A program made the translations under genes and the position numbers. From positions 1 to 6,836 of the forward strand of contig CABTZE010000109.1 of assembly GCA_902489215.1 (NCBI GenBank): a DNA stretch of 6,836 bases, given 5' to 3'. Positions 5,937-6,836 of this stretch are shown here, in pieces. Under the pieces are notes generated by a model that saw nothing but the letters and a program-made list of their open reading frames with translations, made no database searches and was not told where the DNA came from. The DNA comes from an uncultured Brevibacterium sp. (GTDB lineage Bacteria > Actinomycetota > Actinomycetes > Actinomycetales > Brevibacteriaceae). Position 1 is the first letter of the stretch. Each line of letters starts with the position of its first letter.

Positions 5937-6394
5937 CAGGCAAACACCTGATCCCATTCGCTGCGCTTGGCGAGGAAGTCGCGCACCGCGGTCTTTGCGC
6001 CTTCAAGGGAGTGGCTTGCTGCCCAGCCGCACTGCGTTTCATTTGCGGCGGGAACAGCTTCGGCTTCCAGCAGGTCGTTGAAGGACTTTTCCAGGATCGG
6101 CAGGAACTCTGCCGGTTCGATGCCGTTGGTCAGAGCGTAGAAGCCGGTCTGGCAGCCCATGGGGGAGAAGTCGACGAGGCCGTCGGTGTGGTTGCGCATG
6201 TGGTGTGCCGTCATGTGCTCAATCGAGTGGACGGCCGCCATGTCGAGGTGTTCTTTGTTGGGCTGGCAGAATCGGACGTCGTACTTGATGAGTTCGACTC
6301 CTCCGGGGAACTCTTTGCGGTCGGCAACGCGCACGTAGGGTGCGGCGACTGCTGTGTGATCGAGGCTGAAGGATTCTACGTTTGTGGTGTCCAT
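5936..6394 (-). CDS. luxS: S-ribosylhomocysteine lyase LuxS
   Basis: LuxS is an iron/zinc enzyme that cleaves S-ribosylhomocysteine to homocysteine and DPD, the precursor of the AI-2 signal. The 152-residue product is of standard length. Metal ligands are visible as H56 and H60 in VHSIEH and C122 in ETQCGWAA; the catalytic pair is E59 and C81 (SPMGCQTGFYAL). The N-terminus (SFSLDHTAVAAPYVR) is also typical. The start is ATG at 6394: homology begins here, and the longer open frame upstream runs through rpsO antisense. No Shine-Dalgarno is present, but a -10 lies 6 nt upstream, so the mRNA is probably leaderless. mtnN follows with a 1-nt overlap, so the two steps of SAH recycling are made together. 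Confidence 0.96.
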   Translation of the reverse strand: MDTTNVESFSLDHTAVAAPYVRVADRKEFPGGVELIKYDVRFCQPNKEHLDMAAVHSIEHMTAHHMRNHTDGLVDFSPMGCQTGFYALTNGIEPAEFLPILEKSFNDLLEAEAVPAANETQCGWAASHSLEGAKTAVRDFLAKRSEWDQVFA

Positions 6395-6400
6395 AGCTCG

Positions 6401-6429
6401 ATTATTGCAGAGGGGTTCGGGCGTGCTAA
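6401..6429 (-). promoter_or_regulatory. Predicted luxS-mtnN promoter
   Basis: On the minus strand, TTAGCA (6429-6424, 4 of 6 to TTGACA) and AATAAT (6406-6401, 5 of 6 to TATAAT) are 17 nt apart. The -10 ends 6 nt before the luxS ATG, placing the expected transcription start at or next to that ATG, which fits the lack of a ribosome-binding site. Confidence 0.55.
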
Positions 6430-6432
6430 GGT
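6405..6432 (+). promoter_or_regulatory. Predicted rpsO promoter
   Basis: An extended -10, TGCTAAGGT (6424-6432, hexamer TAAGGT at 6427-6432), lies 16 nt behind a poor -35 TTGCAG (6405-6410). TAAGGT-type -10 boxes are common before actinobacterial translation genes. The start would lie near 6439, giving an rpsO leader of about 80 nt. It overlaps the oppositely directed luxS promoter almost completely. Confidence 0.5.
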
Positions 6433-6453
6433 TGTCTCTGCCGTTTTTCCGGC

Positions 6454-6494
6454 CGCGGTCTGATAGGGCATTCGCATCGGGCGAGTGCGCCGCG
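6454..6494 (+). promoter_or_regulatory. Structured rpsO leader, possible S15 autoregulatory site
   Basis: The leader can form a bulged hairpin. An inner 8-bp stem pairs GCATTCGC (6468-6475) with GCGAGTGC (6481-6488), including one G-U pair, around a 5-nt loop. An outer 6-bp stem pairs 6454-6459 with 6489-6494, ending in a U-G pair. An 8-nt bulge (6460-6467) separates them on the 5' side. The U-G pair next to a G-C pair at the junction resembles the GU/GC feature that S15 recognises in RNA. The SD (6507-6512) is 13 nt downstream. S15 binding is an inference. Confidence 0.4.
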
Positions 6495-6518
6495 CAGCGA
6501 TTTCTGAAGGAGAACCGC

Positions 6519-6788
6519 ATGGCACTTGACAAGTCCGTTAAGCAGGAAACCATCAAGGAATACGCGACCCACGAAGGCGACACCGGTTCCCCGGAAGTCC
6601 AGATTGCCGTCATGAGCCGTCGTATCAAGGACCTCACCGAACACTTCAAGGAGCACAAGCACGACCACCACTCGCGTCGCGGTCTGCTCCTGCTGGTCGG
6701 TCAGCGTCGTCGTATGCTCAAGTACCTCGCTGAAACCGACATCGAGCGCTACCGTGCGCTCATCGCGAAGCTCGGTCTTCGCCGCTGA
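6519..6788 (+). CDS. rpsO: 30S ribosomal protein S15
   Basis: S15 is a primary binder of the 16S rRNA central domain and nucleates platform assembly; it also forms a bridge to the 50S subunit. The product has exactly the family length of 89 residues. Signature blocks are DTGSPEVQIAVMSRRIKDLTEHF (split over 21-43), HKHDHHSRRGLLLLVGQRRRMLKYL (46-70) and IERYRALIAKLGLRR (75-89). The ATG at 6519 has an ideal AAGGAG at 6507-6512 with a 6-nt spacer; an open frame back to 6384 is the untranslated leader. It diverges from luxS and is followed by a terminator-like hairpin, so it may be monocistronic. In many bacteria pnp follows, which cannot be seen here. Confidence 0.98.
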   Translation: MALDKSVKQETIKEYATHEGDTGSPEVQIAVMSRRIKDLTEHFKEHKHDHHSRRGLLLLVGQRRRMLKYLAETDIERYRALIAKLGLRR

Positions 6789-6807
6789 TCATCTGATCTG
6801 CACTCAC

Positions 6808-6836
6808 CGGCCCGCCTGCATCCCGCAGGCGGGCCG
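6808..6836 (+). terminator. Terminator hairpin after rpsO (cut by window edge)
   Basis: A perfect 12-bp GC-rich stem pairs 6808-6819 (CGGCCCGCCTGC) with 6825-6836 (GCAGGCGGGCCG) around the loop ATCCC, 19 nt behind the rpsO stop. The window ends at the last stem base, so a following T-run cannot be confirmed and the stem may extend further. Confidence 0.8.

Noticed and set aside
5937..5957. Upstream in-frame ATG at 5957 for mtnN
   Set aside because: No Shine-Dalgarno precedes it and it would add seven non-homologous residues overlapping luxS; the ATG at 5936 has an AGGTG-type SD and a TGATG junction.
6395..6658. N-terminal extension of luxS to an ATG at 6658
   Set aside because: The extra 88 codons run antisense through rpsO and lack LuxS similarity; the normal LuxS N-terminus begins at 6394.

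Overview
This window is a stretch of chromosome from a high-GC Gram-positive bacterium (Actinomycetota). The translation genes infB, rbfA, truB, ribF and rpsO occur in an order common in that phylum. The N-terminal MGRHS start of the exported hydrolase, the GTG starts and the SatD-like HTH protein also fit. A luxS gene and a moderately high GC content make an Actinomycetaceae-type organism (Trueperella, Arcanobacterium or Actinomyces relatives) a reasonable guess; the genus cannot be fixed from the sequence alone.

Layout, left to right. Positions 1-875 hold the 3' part of infB (IF-2), followed 23 nt later by rbfA (899-1354). A strong hairpin terminator (1372-1412) closes that unit. A new unit starts with a membrane-anchored LAS/M15-type peptidoglycan peptidase (1457-2281), whose stop overlaps the GTG start of truB (2278-3210) by 4 nt. 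An AT-rich gap follows, carrying four alternating ACAAG/CTTGT half-sites. It precedes a two-gene module: a SatD-like protein with a cyclase-like N-terminal half and a C-terminal helix-turn-helix (3278-3859), and a small membrane protein resembling the C-terminal part of DUF3307 proteins (3852-4256). ribF (4281-5264), encoding the bifunctional riboflavin kinase/FAD synthetase, completes the plus-strand series.

On the minus strand luxS (6394-5936) and mtnN (5936-5193) form an operon joined by a TGATG stop/start. The end of mtnN overlaps the end of ribF by 72 nt in convergent orientation. Divergent from luxS is rpsO (6519-6788), with a foldable leader and a terminator-type hairpin at the window edge. 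The predicted luxS and rpsO promoters overlap each other.

Functionally, infB, rbfA, truB and rpsO serve translation initiation, ribosome maturation, tRNA modification and the small subunit; ribF makes FMN and FAD. MtnN and LuxS act one after the other: S-adenosylhomocysteine to S-ribosylhomocysteine plus adenine, then to homocysteine plus the AI-2 precursor DPD. The least understood part is the SatD/DUF3307-like pair with its putative operator array. Nothing here looks like a mobile element, CRISPR array or tRNA/rRNA gene, and no stretch over 300 bases lacks a gene.
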